Shown: positions 18,652 to 28,348, counted from the first letter of the stretch. The stretch: DNA of 64,000 nt from Fischerella sp. CENA71 (GCA_024239075.1 JANBVI010000027.1:248001-312000), one strand, 5' to 3'. The notes: generated by a model not told the origin, from the letters alone. Numbers and translations: made by a program.

Positions 18652-21043
18652 TATCTGTTTTTCCTTTTTCTTCTTCTCTTTTTTCTTGTACTAAAGTATC
18701 TTCTAGGGATTCGTCGAACCAAGGTGTAGTAAGAATGTCTGATTCTTTCAAAGAAAGGGAATTCAACAGTGAGTTGTTGTTGGGTAAAGTATATGTGTTT
18801 TCATCACTAATTAAAGTGTTGAGTGCTTGTATTGGTTCTAATGCAGATTGGTAACGCTGTTGAAAGTCTTCCTGCACCATTTTAGAAATAATTTCAGCCA
18901 ACGCAGGACTAACATTTGCTTTGTGCATCCATTGCAACTCACCGTCAGCATCTTTTTGCAGTTCGTGAGGAGGGATACCAGTTAGTCCTTTAATTGCAAT
19001 CATGCCAATTGCATAAATGTCACTATTATATTGCGGACGTCCAAAACATTGCTCAGTAGGTGCATAACCCTTAGTACCAATGCCAATTGTAAAGGCAGTT
19101 TGTTCTTGACTACCCAAAATTTGTGTAGTTACTTCTTTAACAGCACCAAAGTCAATAAGTATCAGCTTGTTATCTGATTCTCGGCGGATAATATTGCTGG
19201 GTTTGATATCTCGGTGAATTACACCATTTTGATGGACAAATATCAATATTTGCAATAATTCTCGCAAAATATCGACGACTTCGGCTTCTGCAAGTTGTTT
19301 ACCTGGTGGCATTTCTTGACTTAAAGCATGACCATCAATGTATTCTTGAACTAAATAAAATTCTTCTTCTTGTTCAAAATAAGCTAAAAGTTGGGGTATT
19401 TGCTTGTATGTTCCCAATTTTTGTAATGTTTGAGCTTCTGCATTAAATAGTCGTCTAGCAACCGCCAATTGTTCCGGTTTATGAGTAGCTGGTTTTAATT
19501 GCTTGACAACACATAAAGGATTACCTGGTAGTTGGATATCTTCTGCTATATAGGTTTCGCTGAATCCTCCTGCACCAAGTACTTTGACAATTTTATAACG
19601 TCCGCCCAAAATTTTCCCTGATAACGCTATGTCTAGTTCTTGGAGTAGGTCTTGCAAATCATCTTGTTGGCTGATAATTTCTTGGACAACGGGAGAAGAT
19701 TTGTATTTATTAAAAATAACTAATAATTGATGTTTTCGGAAAACTTCCTTCGCTGCTTCCGTTGCCACATAAGATAAACCAATTGCAGCGATCGCAATCA
19801 TCGGGATGGCAACAGGGATAATTAATTGACCATAGATAAATAATGCATAACTAATTCCTCCCCAACTAATAGCCAGAATTACACTATAGATAATTCTTCT
19901 GACTACATGCTTTCTTTTAGCAATAACTACTGCACATATGCCCACTAAACTAAATACAAATAACCCACGTAAAGGCGAAGTTTTGATTGCTTGAGCAATG
20001 CTTTTTCCTTCCATCAAAGTTGCGATCGCATTGGCATGAATTTCTACTCCTGACATGGGTTCTGGATATAACCAGCTAGAAGCGGCTGGTACTAAGTGAT
20101 AATCTTTTGCTGTTTGGGATGTGACTCCAATCAGGACTATTTTGTCTTTGAATACCTTTCCTTGTTGTAAATAAGTGTTCCAATTTTCTGGATCAAGTAC
20201 GTGCCAAAATGGATACGTCTCAAATGTACCAGCACTGCCGTAAAAATATATGCGATCGCCTTTTGGTCGGGGATAATTAATTTGGGCTGCTCTTAAAACC
20301 GCTTCGTCAAAAGAGGGAATTTTATCTGTAGAAACAAAACCTTCTTGCGCCTCTAATAACTTAGGAAACTCGCTAGCTAAACGGTGTACTTTATCATCTA
20401 CTTCTTTGGGAAAATTCACCGATCCAATTGACACCGAACCTTTACGAAACATCTGGTGAGGTTGGGTTAATTGCCAAAAAACGCCTTGATGAGTTTCTGT
20501 GTTTTCGTAAATTGCGGCTAAGGATACCTTGCTTCCATAGCGTTGCAAAACAGCCTGCAATTTGCGATCGTTTTGATTATTACTTGGTAAATCAAATAAC
20601 AAATCTACCGCTACATGACGCGCTCCTGCTTGCACTAGCTTTTCAATTACTTGGGCATATGCTACACGTCGATAGGGAAAAACTTGCAGTGGCTCTAAGT
20701 AAGCATAGGTTTGCGGATCTGTTTTGTAATATTGTCCTGGCACTGATATCGATTGTTCATCAATTGCCAAAATTACAATGTCTTGCGTTGGAACTACGGA
20801 GCCTCGGAGAAGAAAAAAAACAGAATATGCTTGATTTTCGAGTAATTCTACCCAGCCAAGACTATAAGCACTCAGCAGTGCTGCTCCAAATACCCAACTA
20901 CCAGCAAGTAAATTACCTAAACGCCCCATCAGCTTTGTCTGACGTACTGATGTTGTTAAAGTTGCTTTTGTTGATTTACTTGAGGTTTGATTGGCAGCTG
21001 AGACATCTTTTTTAGTTAATGTATATATAGGTTCTTCTGCCAT
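18620..21043 (-). CDS. CHASE2-domain serine/threonine protein kinase
   Basis: An 807-residue membrane kinase. After a cytoplasmic N-terminus and one TM helix (residues about 45-65), an extracytoplasmic CHASE2 domain runs to about 360 (VPTQDIVILAIDEQSI, DLLFDLPSNN, VLIGVTSQTAKDYH). Three more TM helices follow (LFVFSLVGICAVVIA and onward). The kinase domain (about 485-760) has a P-loop (VLGAGGFSETYIAED), HRDIKPSNI at about 610, DFGAVKE for DFG, and GTKGYAPTEQ. All catalytic residues are present. The last dozen residues (TDNTNSPKDGYR) are encoded by the right end of the MITE-like element, so the original C-terminus has been replaced. The signal sensed is unknown. Confidence 0.88.
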   Translation of the reverse strand: MAEEPIYTLTKKDVSAANQTSSKSTKATLTTSVRQTKLMGRLGNLLAGSWVFGAALLSAYSLGWVELLENQAYSVFFLLRGSVVPTQDIVILAIDEQSISVPGQYYKTDPQTYAYLEPLQVFPYRRVAYAQVIEKLVQAGARHVAVDLLFDLPSNNQNDRKLQAVLQRYGSKVSLAAIYENTETHQGVFWQLTQPHQMFRKGSVSIGSVNFPKEVDDKVHRLASEFPKLLEAQEGFVSTDKIPSFDEAVLRAAQINYPRPKGDRIYFYGSAGTFETYPFWHVLDPENWNTYLQQGKVFKDKIVLIGVTSQTAKDYHLVPAASSWLYPEPMSGVEIHANAIATLMEGKSIAQAIKTSPLRGLFVFSLVGICAVVIAKRKHVVRRIIYSVILAISWGGISYALFIYGQLIIPVAIPMIAIAAIGLSYVATEAAKEVFRKHQLLVIFNKYKSSPVVQEIISQQDDLQDLLQELDIALSGKILGGRYKIVKVLGAGGFSETYIAEDIQLPGNPLCVVKQLKPATHKPEQLAVARRLFNAEAQTLQKLGTYKQIPQLLAYFEQEEEFYLVQEYIDGHALSQEMPPGKQLAEAEVVDILRELLQILIFVHQNGVIHRDIKPSNIIRRESDNKLILIDFGAVKEVTTQILGSQEQTAFTIGIGTKGYAPTEQCFGRPQYNSDIYAIGMIAIKGLTGIPPHELQKDADGELQWMHKANVSPALAEIISKMVQEDFQQRYQSALEPIQALNTLISDENTYTLPNNNSLLNSLSLKESDILTTPWFDESLEDTLVQEKREEEKGKTDNTNSPKDGYR

Positions 21044-21809
21044 ATCCTCTTGCTCATTGATTTACTGTGATTTTATTTATTTACACACTCTTTTAGAACA
21101 ATAAACTTAAAATCTAGCTTAAATGAAAATCTTATACATTTGTAAACTAACCTTTATTTCTTACCAAAGTTCCATTACTAGTGAATACGAAAATATTTGA
21201 CATATTAGCTAGACAATACCCGAATTTTGACTTAACTTAGCCTTTTAGAGTTATTTTTCCAGCAAGACATGGGTCACCAAGAAATATTACTGCTATAGAG
21301 TCAGCGGCTATTCCTTCTAAAGGATACACTTCTACAGAAGTTGATCCCCAGCAGACTATATTAGCTGTGTGTAAGAGTGAAATCATTGCTCTCGCCGAAG
21401 AAGTATTCTCAGTTTAAAGCCTTTAGAGAAAAGTAATCTCGTATTGTGTGCAGTCCTTGCTCTGTCCGAATAAAAATTCTCAACCTCACCTTGCACTCAG
21501 CCTAGATTACACCATTTTAGGAGTAAACTTAATTGATATACAGTCGTTATAAGCTGTTACTTAAGTCAATTTTATTGGTAGATTTTGGCTATAGGGTGCA
21601 ATTAACAGTGCCAAGTGTGAAAAATGTTAAGCACTCGGTTAACGTTAATAACTATGTTTTCTGCAATTTTATACTTTAAGAGGGGTTAAATATAACTTAT
21701 ATATGACATTATAATTTATAGATAATGGCAAATTTATGATTTTAGAATTGCTATAATCTATTGTTCAATCTAAATTCTACTTTATCTATCTTTTAGGTGT
21801 AACTTTATT
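21044..21809. other. 766-bp intergenic region with a possible gene remnant
   Basis: An open frame without a start codon runs from 21241 to 21417 on the plus strand. Its last ~40 codons read like protein (for example ACA GAA GTT GAT CCC CAG CAG), suggesting a decayed gene; I cannot name the parent. Two TATAAT boxes, at 21710-21715 and 21752-21757, are candidates for the labA-like promoter, without clear -35 partners. The rest is AT-rich. Confidence 0.35.
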
Positions 21810-22334
21810 ATGGGTTCCTCTATGAATCGTCTATCTATTTTTGTAGACGGAAATAATATGTTCTATGCTCAACAAAAGAATGGCTGGTTTTTTGATCCGC
21901 GGCGAGTCTTAGAATATTTCAGACATGAGCAGCCAGACACAACCTTAATAAATGCATTCTGGTACACGGGTTTAAAAGATCAACAAGATCAGCGAGGTTT
22001 CAGAGATGCTCTAATTAGTTTAGGATATACAGTAAGAACTAAAGTTCTCAAAGAATATTACGATGATTCTTCTGGTCGTTATTCACAAAAAGCTAATTTA
22101 GATATAGAAATAGTTGTAGACATGTTTAACACTGTAGACCAATATGACCGAGTAGTTTTATTTAGTGGAGATGGAGATTTTGAAAGAGCAATTGAATTAT
22201 TACGTTCTAAAAATACCCATATTACAGTTGTATCAACAGAGGGTATGATAGCCAGAGAATTACGTAATGCTACGGACAGATATATAGATTTAAATGATAT
22301 TCGTGACCAAATAGAAAAAGTTGATGCATTGTAA
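21810..22334 (+). CDS. LabA-like NYN domain protein
   Basis: A 174-residue protein of the LabA/DUF88 family, an NYN domain of PIN-like nuclease fold. The strand-1 motif FVDGNNMFYAQ, the acidic ANLDIEIVVDMF and FSGDGDFERAIELL supply the conserved Asp residues of the putative metal site. In Synechococcus, LabA takes part in circadian output; other members process RNA. ATG 21810 or the ATG four codons on (21822) are both possible. It is on the same strand as leuA, 90 bp upstream of it, so cotranscription is possible. Confidence 0.85.
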   Translation: MGSSMNRLSIFVDGNNMFYAQQKNGWFFDPRRVLEYFRHEQPDTTLINAFWYTGLKDQQDQRGFRDALISLGYTVRTKVLKEYYDDSSGRYSQKANLDIEIVVDMFNTVDQYDRVVLFSGDGDFERAIELLRSKNTHITVVSTEGMIARELRNATDRYIDLNDIRDQIEKVDAL

Positions 22335-22424
22335 GTTTGACATCTATTTACAAATTATAAAAGCAAAAAAATTAAGTTTTAAGGTATTTTAAGCCACCAG
22401 TAAATTCTAAACAACTAGCAACCT

Positions 22425-24020
22425 ATGAAAAATCAACCAGAAAAAATTATTATTTTTGACACTACTCTTAGAGATGGCGAACAGTGTCCAGGTGCAACTT
22501 TAAATATTGATGAAAAACTTACTATTGCCAAGCAACTAGCACGTCTAGGTGTAGATGTAATTGAGGCTGGTTTTGCCTTTGCAAGTCCTGGAGATTTTGC
22601 AGCAGTTAATAAAATTGCTCAAATTGTGGGGACAGAAAATGGCCCTGTAATTTGTAGTTTGGCAAGAGCAAAACAAGAGGATATTAAAGCAGCTGCCCAA
22701 GCCATCCAACCAGCTGCAAAAAATAGAATTCATACTTTTATAGCTACTTCTGATATCCACCTAAAATACAAGCTGAAAAAAACTAGACAAGAGGTATTAG
22801 CGATCGCAGAAGAAATGGTTGCTTATGCCAAAAGCTTTACTGATGATATAGAATTTTCTCCTGAAGATGCAGGACGTTCCGATCCAGAATTTCTCTATGA
22901 AGTTTTAGAAAGAGCGATCGCAGCTGGTGCGACAACAGTTAACATCCCCGATACCGTTGGTTACACAACCCCAAGTGAATTTGGAGCCTTAATTAAAGGA
23001 ATTAAAGAAAACGTTTCCAATATTGATCAAGTAATTATTTCTGTTCACGGACATAATGATTTAGGTTTAGCTGTAGCCAACTTCTTAGAAGCAGTCAAAA
23101 ATGGCGCTAGACAGTTAGAATGTACAATTAATGGTATTGGAGAAAGAGCTGGAAACGCAGCACTAGAAGAATTGGTAATGGCGTTACATGTGCGGCGACA
23201 ATATTTTAATTCCTTCTTAGGACGTCCAGTAGAATCTGAAGAACCGCTCACAAGTATTGACACCAAGCAGATTTATAGAACCTCGCGCATGGTTTCTAAT
23301 TTAACAGGAATGCTGGTGCAGCCAAACAAAGCAATTGTTGGTGCAAATGCTTTCGCTCATGAGTCGGGAATTCACCAAGATGGTGTGCTGAAAAACAAGC
23401 TCACCTATGAAATAATGGATGCCCAATTAATTGGTTTGACAGAAAATCAAATTGTTTTGGGTAAACATTCTGGTAGAAATGCTTTCCGCACACGTCTGCG
23501 AGAATTAGGTTATGAAGCAACAGAAACAGAATTAAACAAAGCATTCGTCAGATTCAAAGAAGTCGCAGATAAAAAAAAAGAAATTACAGATTGGGATTTG
23601 GAAGCTATTGTTAATGATGAAATCCAACAAGCTCCAGACCTGTTTAAGTTAGAGTTAGTGCAAGTTTCTTGTGGTAGCAACGCTAAACCCACAGCGACAG
23701 TCACCCTACGTAACCCAGAAGGTGAAGAATTAATTGATGCTGCGATTGGTACAGGCCCCGTGGATGCAGTTTATAAAGCTATTAACCGTGTTGTTAATGT
23801 ACCTAATCAATTAATAGAATTTTCTGTGCAATCAGTCACTGCTGGAATAGACGCCATAGGAGAAGTAACTATTCGCCTGCGGTATGAAGATAGAGTTTTC
23901 TCTGGTCATGCCGCAAATACCGATATTATTGTCGCATCGGCGCAGGCATATGTTAATGCCTTAAATAGACTATATGCTTGGTTGCAAAACCAACCCAAGC
24001 AAGAAGAAGTCACTGCTTGA
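22425..24020 (+). CDS. leuA: 2-isopropylmalate synthase
   Basis: A 531-residue LeuA. The HMGL-like TIM barrel starts with [23 protein letters not shown] and NGIGERAGN are the metal and catalytic motifs, followed by [17 protein letters not shown]-terminal LeuA regulatory domain (about residues 390-520) binds leucine for feedback inhibition. It condenses acetyl-CoA with 2-ketoisovalerate, the first step of leucine synthesis. Length and motifs are normal. Confidence 0.96.
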   Translation: MKNQPEKIIIFDTTLRDGEQCPGATLNIDEKLTIAKQLARLGVDVIEAGFAFASPGDFAAVNKIAQIVGTENGPVICSLARAKQEDIKAAAQAIQPAAKNRIHTFIATSDIHLKYKLKKTRQEVLAIAEEMVAYAKSFTDDIEFSPEDAGRSDPEFLYEVLERAIAAGATTVNIPDTVGYTTPSEFGALIKGIKENVSNIDQVIISVHGHNDLGLAVANFLEAVKNGARQLECTINGIGERAGNAALEELVMALHVRRQYFNSFLGRPVESEEPLTSIDTKQIYRTSRMVSNLTGMLVQPNKAIVGANAFAHESGIHQDGVLKNKLTYEIMDAQLIGLTENQIVLGKHSGRNAFRTRLRELGYEATETELNKAFVRFKEVADKKKEITDWDLEAIVNDEIQQAPDLFKLELVQVSCGSNAKPTATVTLRNPEGEELIDAAIGTGPVDAVYKAINRVVNVPNQLIEFSVQSVTAGIDAIGEVTIRLRYEDRVFSGHAANTDIIVASAQAYVNALNRLYAWLQNQPKQEEVTA

Positions 24021-24030
24021 ATATACTGAA

Positions 24031-24097
24031 GTTTGTAGTGAGGACTTTAGTCTTCAAATATTTAAGCACTTAAGTACGCTTGGTGCTTACTACAAAC
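24031..24097. repeat. dispersed-repeat-like element with outer and inner hairpins
   Basis: GTTTGTAGT (24031-24039) and ACTACAAAC (24089-24097) are perfect inverted ends. Inside are two small stems: GGACTTTAGTC-type near 24042 and AAGCAC...GTGCTT near 24064-24088. The folded form resembles a three-way junction. It sits 10 bp after the leuA stop and may also terminate transcription. Confidence 0.6.
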
Positions 24098-24154
24098 CTA
24101 TCAAAATGTGTGCAATGAGCCACTACTTAATAGTGAACAACAACAAAAGAATCT

Positions 24155-25024
24155 ATGCAGAAGAGATTCGCCATTATCAATGGTGATGATTTTGGTTTTT
24201 CTTGTGGCGTTAATCAAGCAATTATCAAGGCTCACGAAGAAGGTGTACTAACTAGTACCAGCCTAATGGTAACTGCTGATGCTGCCAAGGAAGCTGTTTC
24301 CTTGGCACGCACACATCCTAACTTGTCAGTTGGTTTGCATCTAGTGTTGGTATGTGGACGCTCCGCATTACCACCAGAGCAAATTCCCCATTTGGTTGAC
24401 GAGCAAGGTAATTTTTCTAACAGTTCATTGATGGCTGGGTTGCGTTATCAATTTGTCAGAGAAACTCGCGAGGAACTGCGACAAGAAATCCGTTCTCAAC
24501 TGGAAAAATTCCGTTCTACTGGTTTACCTCTTTCCCATGTGGACGGGCATTTACACATGCATATGCATCCAGTGATACTCCGTATTCTAGTTGATTTGGC
24601 AGCAGAGTTTGATATCAAAGCCATTCGGTTGCCATCGGAAGAACTGGGACTGAATCTCAGGCTAGAATTTAGTAATTTGCTGACTAAGCTAGTTTGGTCA
24701 GGAGTATTTGGTAGACTGCGCCGCTACGGTGAAAATTTGTTAAAGTCTCAAGATATTAACTTCACAGACCGAGTTTACGGATTACTGCAAACTGGTTGTG
24801 TTACAGAGAAATACTTGCTTAACTTAATACCTCAAATTCGATCAGATGTAGTAGAAATTTATTGTCATCCAGCGATCGCAATTAATGGTGAACCTCTGAA
24901 TGGCCCACCAACATCAGGGGAAGCAGAACTTGCTGCTCTCTTAAGTAGTCAAGTACGTGAAGTGCTTGCTAGTAATAACTTTGAACTTACCAACTATTCT
25001 CTCCTGCCCAAAGACACATGCTAA
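24155..25024 (+). CDS. ChbG/HpnK family deacetylase (YdjC-like)
   Basis: A 289-residue YdjC-fold protein. The N-terminal INGDDFGFS carries the metal-binding Asp pair, GLHLVL the first His, and HVDGHLHMHMHP the His cluster; HPAI near the C-terminus is also conserved. Characterised relatives remove acetyl groups from chito-oligosaccharides (ChbG) or act in hopanoid tail synthesis (HpnK). No squalene-hopene or hpn gene is visible here, so the substrate is open. Start is ATG 24155; an overlapping upstream frame is a shadow. Confidence 0.85.
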   Translation: MQKRFAIINGDDFGFSCGVNQAIIKAHEEGVLTSTSLMVTADAAKEAVSLARTHPNLSVGLHLVLVCGRSALPPEQIPHLVDEQGNFSNSSLMAGLRYQFVRETREELRQEIRSQLEKFRSTGLPLSHVDGHLHMHMHPVILRILVDLAAEFDIKAIRLPSEELGLNLRLEFSNLLTKLVWSGVFGRLRRYGENLLKSQDINFTDRVYGLLQTGCVTEKYLLNLIPQIRSDVVEIYCHPAIAINGEPLNGPPTSGEAELAALLSSQVREVLASNNFELTNYSLLPKDTC

Positions 25025-25068
25025 AAGCATTCGTAAAAAACTAGATCAAAATAGGCACCGAATACAGC

Positions 25069-25109
25069 GCCAGGTACTACAGCGGGGGAAACCCCCGCAA
25101 CGTACTGGC
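25069..25109. repeat. GC-rich dispersed palindrome
   Basis: GCGGGGG-AAA-CCCCCGC (25082-25098) is a perfect 7-bp stem with a 3-nt loop. It is enclosed by GCCAGGTAC (25069-25077) and GTACTGGC (25102-25109). It lies 44 bp after the deacetylase stop and matches the style of dispersed palindromes in cyanobacterial spacers. It may stall or terminate transcription, though no T-tract follows directly. Confidence 0.7.
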
Positions 25110-25271
25110 TCCCCTACAGTAATTTTATTTTTACTTTATAAATTACCTTTGAAAGTAATACTTTACTTTATCCCTCTCTGGATCAATGAAATAATGTATT
25201 AGTCTATGGAATAATTTGCAGTGCATATATAAGTATTATAGTTTTTCAACCAATGCGTAAGTCCTAGAATT

Positions 25272-26588
25272 ATGGTCAACAAAGTAGTTATTGTTGGTGC
25301 TGGACCTACCGGACTTCTGCTTGCTCACTACCTGTTGCGTCGCGACAACAAATACCAAATCGAAATTTATGAGCGTCGCAGTGACCCTAGAATTGTTTCA
25401 TTCTCTACATCCAGAACCTTCCCTATCTCTCTGAACGAAAGAGGGATGAATGCTTTGAGTAAGATTGATGGTTTGGCAGAGGCGGTTAAAGCTATAAGTT
25501 TATCGGTGACAGGAGGAGTTTTTCATCAAAAAAACGGCAAGTCACGTTTTTCGCCCAAAAATAAACCTTTAATCACCCTTGACCGCACCAAGTTGGCAAT
25601 TGTGATGTTAGAAACATTAACCGAAAAGTACGACTTTAATAGGTTAAAAGTTTATTTTAACTGCCAATGCACACAGGTAGATTTTGCTGGAAAAAAAGTC
25701 AGATTCATAAACCTGGAAACAAAAGCTGATTTTACTGTGAATTATGATCTATTAATTGGTGCTGATGGCGCTGCTTCTGTGGTAAGAGAATATTTTTCTG
25801 CTACAGAAGATTTTGAGTGTGTGCAAAAATTTGTTCCCAATGACTACAAATCACTTTTCCTTCCTCGTCCTAATGAAAAGGTATCTATTAACCTCAAACC
25901 AGGCAATATTCATTCCTGGATGCTAAATGATGGAACAGTGATTTTACTATTATTTCAACAAGACGGAACAGTCAGTGGCGTTATCCATTTTCCTCACCAG
26001 AAAAATCAGGTAGCAAACCTTGCGACTAAAGAAGATGTTTTAAAGTTTTTTCAAAATAATTTTTCCGAAATTGGTGAGTTGATGACAGAAGAGGAAGCAG
26101 AAGCTTTTCTCAATCGGCCAATATCAAGAATGCAGACAATTCGTTGTAGCCGCTATCACCAAGGTGACAGCGTACTGCTGATGGGAGACGCAGCCCATGC
26201 GGTTTCGTTTTTTATCGGTCAAGGTTGTAATGCTTCACTTGAAGATGTAGCTATTTTTGACAATCTTTTGGATCAGTATTCTGACGATATAGCCGAAGCT
26301 CTTACACAGTTTACTCTTAAGCGTAAGCAAGATGCTCATGCCTTAGTAGAACTTGGTAACAATACATTTCCTCTAGCTAAAAGATTATTTTTTGAATTTC
26401 TTCTAAGAGAACTAGTTGCGAAAACTTTATATAAGCTATTTCCTAATCGTTATGTGCCTTCCTTATCTGATTTGATATTTGAAAGTTCAGTTCCCTATTC
26501 GGAAATTTTGAATTCATACAAAGGATGGATATCCAAAGTTGAACGCTCAAATAAAAAGTTTTTAGAAACATCATATAAAAGTAACTAG
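25272..26588 (+). CDS. FAD-dependent monooxygenase, kynurenine 3-monooxygenase-like
   Basis: A 438-residue class A flavoprotein hydroxylase. It has the N-terminal GXGXXG-type site (VVIVGAGPTGLLLAHYLL), an LIGADGAASVVR motif and GDAAHAVSFFIGQGCNA, the last strongly like the GDAAH/FGQGMNA region of kynurenine 3-monooxygenases, as is RKQDAHALVELGNNTF. A hydrophobic/aromatic C-terminal region may touch membrane. The substrate is not proven. A cupin gene follows 93 bp downstream on the same strand, which suggests a short oxidative pathway. Confidence 0.8.
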   Translation: MVNKVVIVGAGPTGLLLAHYLLRRDNKYQIEIYERRSDPRIVSFSTSRTFPISLNERGMNALSKIDGLAEAVKAISLSVTGGVFHQKNGKSRFSPKNKPLITLDRTKLAIVMLETLTEKYDFNRLKVYFNCQCTQVDFAGKKVRFINLETKADFTVNYDLLIGADGAASVVREYFSATEDFECVQKFVPNDYKSLFLPRPNEKVSINLKPGNIHSWMLNDGTVILLLFQQDGTVSGVIHFPHQKNQVANLATKEDVLKFFQNNFSEIGELMTEEEAEAFLNRPISRMQTIRCSRYHQGDSVLLMGDAAHAVSFFIGQGCNASLEDVAIFDNLLDQYSDDIAEALTQFTLKRKQDAHALVELGNNTFPLAKRLFFEFLLRELVAKTLYKLFPNRYVPSLSDLIFESSVPYSEILNSYKGWISKVERSNKKFLETSYKSN

Positions 26589-26681
26589 TTACACTATGTA
26601 TTCTCGTTTTTTTAAAAGCTTCAAAATAAAATGTAATTAGTTTACTTAAAAATACAAATATTTTTTTAAGGGAGTGTTTGT

Positions 26682-27131
26682 ATGCTTCACAGATGGTTCA
26701 ACAAGTATTTAGAGTCTCGACCTTGCCTCACAGCCTTCAATGATTCAGAACACAAAGAAGCTCGACAGCACACTCATTTTATTTTATTTCCAAGCAATAG
26801 ATGGTTTAACATTACACTTAACCAAATTTTGGATCGTCCGGAATGGTACAAAGGAGTACTTCACAATCATCCCTGGTTCAACATTAGTATTCTTTTAAAA
26901 GGTGGGTATTGGGAGAAAACAGAGAAAGCAGTGAAATGGTACGGGACTGGTTCAATCATTTTTCGTTCTGCAAAAAAATTTCATTGTATCTGGATTAAAG
27001 ATGATGAAGAAGTCTGGACTTTGTTCATCCATGGGCCAGTTAGTAAAAAAGGATTTGATTTTATGCAGGATGGCGTGCCAGTAAATCCAGAGCAGATTGG
27101 ATTGCCAAAAGCGGTCTTAAAAAGCAAATAA
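26682..27131 (+). CDS. small cupin-fold protein
   Basis: A 149-residue protein with cupin features: HNHPWFNISILLKGGYWE gives an H-x-H ... E metal motif, and GSIIFRSAKKFHCIWI supplies the second-motif His, followed by VWTLFIHGP. It looks like a single-domain RmlC-like cupin, either an enzyme or a binding protein. A purine-rich GGGAG precedes the ATG at a suitable distance. Its place after the monooxygenase gene suggests a shared pathway; the reaction is not known. Confidence 0.65.
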   Translation: MLHRWFNKYLESRPCLTAFNDSEHKEARQHTHFILFPSNRWFNITLNQILDRPEWYKGVLHNHPWFNISILLKGGYWEKTEKAVKWYGTGSIIFRSAKKFHCIWIKDDEEVWTLFIHGPVSKKGFDFMQDGVPVNPEQIGLPKAVLKSK

Positions 27132-27141
27132 ACTGTTTGTT

Positions 27142-27178
27142 TTGACACTCCCACAACTTGAAGCCGTAGGAGTGTCAA
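27142..27178. terminator. 10-bp stem hairpin between convergent genes, resembling an IS200/IS605 end
   Basis: TTGACACTCC (27142-27151) and GGAGTGTCAA (27169-27178) pair perfectly around a 17-nt loop. It sits between convergent stops, so it can act as a terminator. The ends TTGACAxTC also match the 3' end hairpin of the TnpB element at 49307, so it may be a solitary IS200/IS605-type end. Confidence 0.55.
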
Positions 27179-27204
27179 GAGAGTTAAGAAAAATCAAGAA
27201 TAAA

Positions 27205-28143
27205 TTATTGACACAATTTGATAAATGTGCATTCCCACACTAGGCGCGGTTGGGCATAACAAAGTAAGGATTTACGAGTTTGTTCTAATAGTTTGATCAT
27301 CTGGGGTTGATGCCACTGGAGCCAGTAAGATTGTTGGAGATAATCAACAAGCCACAGTTGAGCTTCTGTATCTAGAGCTTTATCAATATTTCTACCTAAG
27401 TCTAAGGCTTGGCGATAGTTTTGTGGTTTTTTGCTGACAGCTTCGAGTAGTTCTGAGGGAATAGCTTGTAGTTGTCGATAAGCTGCGATCGCTTCCCCAG
27501 GACTACCACCAGCAATACTCAAAACCGCAGGATGTTGGAGAATTTCCTGATGACCCGTGCGTGTTAATATCTCAGCCATTGTGGCTGTATCTAAGCGATA
27601 AAAGGGAATACGTTGGCAGCGTGACACCAATGTCGGTAAGATTGACTCTGGCGAAGGAGCAATTAAAATCAGTGTTGCCTGTCCCGGTTCTTCTAAAGTT
27701 TTAAGTAGAGCATTAGCGGCTGCTTCTGCCATTGTTTCCGCCTGCTCCAGCACGACTACATGTCTTGGTGCTTCCAAAGGTGGACGAGAGAGAAATTCAG
27801 TAATCTCACGAATTTGTTCTAAGCGAATCACTGGCGGTGCTTTGCGCTTGAGTCCTTTTTCTGCCGCTTCTGTGGCTGTCAAACGCTGTCCTTGATACTG
27901 GTAGGTTGGCTGTACCCATAGCACATCAGGATGATTTGCTTTTTGCAATTTAGTACGAATGACACCAGTATTCTCGGATTGGGAATAAGTAAATAAAAGC
28001 TCCATAAAGCAGCGTGCGGCTAAACTCCGTCCCACACCATCCGGGCCAGCAAACAAATAAGCCGGGGCAACTCGGTTGTTGGTTACAGCTTGCCTCAGTA
28101 ATTCCACTGCTTGTGGTTGTCCAATGAGTGAAGAAAAAGTCAT
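27205..28143 (-). CDS. holB: DNA polymerase III subunit delta' (HolB)
   Basis: A 312-residue AAA+ clamp-loader protein. It has a P-loop (FAGPDGVGRSLAARCF), VVVLEQAETMAEAAANALLKTLEEP (DEAD-like box and arginine-finger helix region) and the sensor segment LVSRCQRIPF. It helps load the sliding clamp during replication. The N-terminus (FSSLIGQPQAVELLRQAV) is typical for the family. It is transcribed alone, convergent with the cupin gene. Confidence 0.9.
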   Translation of the reverse strand: MTFSSLIGQPQAVELLRQAVTNNRVAPAYLFAGPDGVGRSLAARCFMELLFTYSQSENTGVIRTKLQKANHPDVLWVQPTYQYQGQRLTATEAAEKGLKRKAPPVIRLEQIREITEFLSRPPLEAPRHVVVLEQAETMAEAAANALLKTLEEPGQATLILIAPSPESILPTLVSRCQRIPFYRLDTATMAEILTRTGHQEILQHPAVLSIAGGSPGEAIAAYRQLQAIPSELLEAVSKKPQNYRQALDLGRNIDKALDTEAQLWLVDYLQQSYWLQWHQPQMIKLLEQTRKSLLCYAQPRLVWECTFIKLCQ

Positions 28144-28348
28144 CCGATTTTAGATTTTAGATTTTGGACTTCGTCGTGAGCGCTACTTCGACAAGGCTCA
28201 GTACAAGTCAGTCGAACGATTTTAGATTTTGGAGCCACTGCTTTGGAGGGTTTCCCCCCAACCCCATATACGGTGTACACACAAGTCTTTTAAAGTTTCT
28301 CCACAGGCTTTTGATTTCCCCAACTCCCCCTACTTAAAATTTACTATT
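28144..28348. other. spacer upstream of holB with dispersed-repeat fragments
   Basis: It contains GATTTTAGATTTTGG-type heptamer repeats at 28146-28168 and again near 28220, flanking a CTTCGACAAGGCTCAGTACAA-like segment common in cyanobacterial spacers. No ORF or RNA was recognised. Confidence 0.5.

Noticed and set aside
20428-21015. 195-residue plus-strand ORF
   Set aside because: Antisense shadow of the CHASE2 kinase N-terminal region; no protein features of its own.
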